Below are positions 6,049-7,154 of a stretch of DNA of 7,154 bases, one piece after another. Position 1 is the stretch's first letter; each line of letters starts with the position of its first letter. Both the position numbers and the translations under genes were made by a program. The DNA lies in the NCBI GenBank assembly GCA_031551485.1, contig JAVBNO010000035.1, positions 1 through 7,154 of the forward strand, read 5' to 3'. The notes below the pieces were generated by a model. It saw only the letters and a program-made list of their open reading frames with translations, was not told the origin of the DNA and ran no database searches. The stretch is from JAVBNO01 sp031551485 (GTDB lineage: Bacteria > Bacillota > Clostridia > Oscillospirales > Ruminococcaceae).

Positions 6049-7154
6049 TTATACACAAAGGCGCATAATGTTTTCTTGGCTAAACGCTTCTTTTTCCAAA
6101 ACGCCTGCAATTTTTCCGTTGCGGACAACCGCAATACGATCGCAAAGGTTAATCAGCTCCGGTAGCTCGGAGGTAACCAGAACAATGGCAATGCCGGTAT
6201 TGGCCAGTTCATTAATCAGCCTGTATATTTCCTGCTTTGCCCCTACATCGATACCGCGGGTAGGCTCGTCAAGCAGCAATACTTCCAAATTTTCCAGGCA
6301 AAGCCACTTGGCCAGCACCACTTTTTGCTGGTTGCCGCCGGACAAACTGCTGACCAAGTCATCCACATGGCCCAGTTTAATATGCAATTTTTCAATTTGC
6401 TCCTGCATCAACTTATGTTCGCCGCGGCGGTCAATATGCAAAAGGCGGGCAAGCTTTTGAATAATGATGAGTGTGGTGTTAAAAAGAATGCTGCGGCCGA
6501 GGCAAAGGCCTTCCAGCTTTCTGTTTTCGGGAATGAGGGCGATGCCGTTGCGCACACTGTCAACGGTGGAGGAAATCGTAACCGGTGTGCCGTTCACGCG
6601 AACTGTGCCCGCCGTTTTTTTGTCGGTGCCAAAAATGGCGCGGAACACTTCTGTTCTGCCGGCGCCCACCAAACCGCCAAGACCGAACACCTCGCCGGCG
6701 TGCACCCGAAAGCTGATGTCGTTCACATGGGCGCTGGAAACGCCGGAAACCTCAAATTTGACGGACGGCTGCACCGTATTGAATTTGGGGTACAAGTTTT
6801 CAATATCCCGTCCCACCATCATGCTGATAATTTCATCGGGTGAAACATCGCTAATCTGCACAGTGTTCACCAATTTACCGTCGCGCAGCACAGTAAGGCG
6901 GTCGCCAATTTTATAAAAGTTGGAAATGCGGTGGTCAATATAGATAATGCCCACCCCTCTGTCCCGCAGGCGGCTCATAATGCCAAACAAGGTGGCGGCC
7001 TCTTCATCGGAAAGAGAGGAGAACGGTTCATCCATGATTAAGATGCGCGGGTTGGCCGACAACGCCTTTGCAATTTGCACCAGTTGCTGCTTGGCGATGG
7101 TGAGGTGTTCAAGGCGTTCGGCTGGGTCAATCTGGCAGCCCAGCTGGGCAAATA
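6049..7154 (-). CDS. Sugar ABC transporter ATP-binding protein with two fused NBDs (RbsA/MglA type), 5' end missing
   Basis: ATPase of a second CUT2-type sugar importer. The frame is open to the window edge; 367 residues are visible and, by alignment with the other ATPase here, about 125-130 are missing, including Walker A and the Q-loop of NBD1. In visible-fragment numbering, NBD1 shows signature LTIAKQQ (17-23), Walker B RILIMDEP (36-43) followed by FSSLS rather than the common TSSLT, and the switch histidine His74 in YIDHR. NBD2 has degenerate Walker A GLVGAGRTE (160-168) with Arg for Lys, signature LSGGNQQK (270-277) and Walker B VLLLDEPTRGID (291-302). The linker MMVGRDIENLYPK (111-123) is typical. 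A GTG at 7080 could be mistaken for a start, but it encodes a valine inside the conserved QQLVQIAKAL stretch, so it is internal. No permease follows; the next gene, 16 bases on, is the isomerase. Its partner permease is presumably upstream, outside the window. Confidence 0.95.
   Translation of the reverse strand, partial: FAQLGCQIDPAERLEHLTIAKQQLVQIAKALSANPRILIMDEPFSSLSDEEAATLFGIMSRLRDRGVGIIYIDHRISNFYKIGDRLTVLRDGKLVNTVQISDVSPDEIISMMVGRDIENLYPKFNTVQPSVKFEVSGVSSAHVNDISFRVHAGEVFGLGGLVGAGRTEVFRAIFGTDKKTAGTVRVNGTPVTISSTVDSVRNGIALIPENRKLEGLCLGRSILFNTTLIIIQKLARLLHIDRRGEHKLMQEQIEKLHIKLGHVDDLVSSLSGGNQQKVVLAKWLCLENLEVLLLDEPTRGIDVGAKQEIYRLINELANTGIAIVLVTSELPELINLCDRIAVVRNGKIAGVLEKEAFSQENIMRLCV

Noticed and set aside
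6033..6134. A 34-residue N-terminal extension of the isomerase from the in-frame ATG at 6134
   Set aside because: It would overlap the end of the upstream ATPase, the added residues are basic and unlike the family, and the ATG at 6032 has a perfect AAGGAGG site.
7078..7080. GTG as the start codon of the right-hand ATPase
   Set aside because: The frame stays open to the window edge and the residues before it (signature LTIAKQQL) are part of the conserved NBD, so the GTG is an internal valine codon.

Overview
The window is a single-direction piece of a sugar-utilisation locus. Every convincing gene lies on the minus strand, so transcription runs from base 7154 towards base 1. Both ends cut through a gene. 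The base composition is moderate, near 50% G+C by eye. Purine-rich AGGAGG-type ribosome binding sites precede most genes, all five visible stop codons are TAA, and the solute-binding protein is a lipoprotein. Together with the RbsA/RbsC-type transporters, this suggests a Gram-positive anaerobe of the Clostridia type, for example a gut Firmicute. That placement is an inference; there is no marker gene.

In transcription order the layout is: (1) the C-terminal two thirds or more of a double-NBD sugar ABC ATPase (7154-6049, 5' end missing); (2) an L-fucose/L-arabinose isomerase-family protein (6032-4599); (3) a DhaK-type dihydroxyacetone kinase subunit (4542-3544); (4) a second, complete double-NBD sugar ABC ATPase (3516-2029); (5) an RbsC-type permease (1991-972); (6) a lipoprotein sugar-binding protein (917 to beyond base 1, 3' end missing). 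Gaps between genes are 16, 56, 27, 37 and 54 bases. I see no promoter or intrinsic terminator in them, so the window reads as the inside of one polycistronic unit longer than 7 kb. No gap is long enough to hold another gene.

Genes 4-6 form a complete ribose-type (CUT2) importer: membrane-anchored binding protein, permease and fused ATPase. Gene 1 is the ATPase of a second importer whose permease and binding protein are not in the window. Between the two transport units sit an aldose-ketose isomerase and a ketose-kinase subunit. The simplest reading is import of a free sugar, isomerisation to a ketose, then phosphorylation of the ketose by a DhaK-type kinase. Neither the sugar nor the phosphoryl donor partner (DhaL) can be read from this window.

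The points most worth attention are the divergent active site of the DhaK-like protein (the lysine equivalent to E. coli Lys104 is alanine), the absence of an adjacent dhaL, the pairing of two separate CUT2 ATPases with these enzymes, and a perfect 10-bp hairpin directly before the binding-protein gene. The families themselves are all well known, and I found no mobile element, CRISPR array, tRNA or rRNA.
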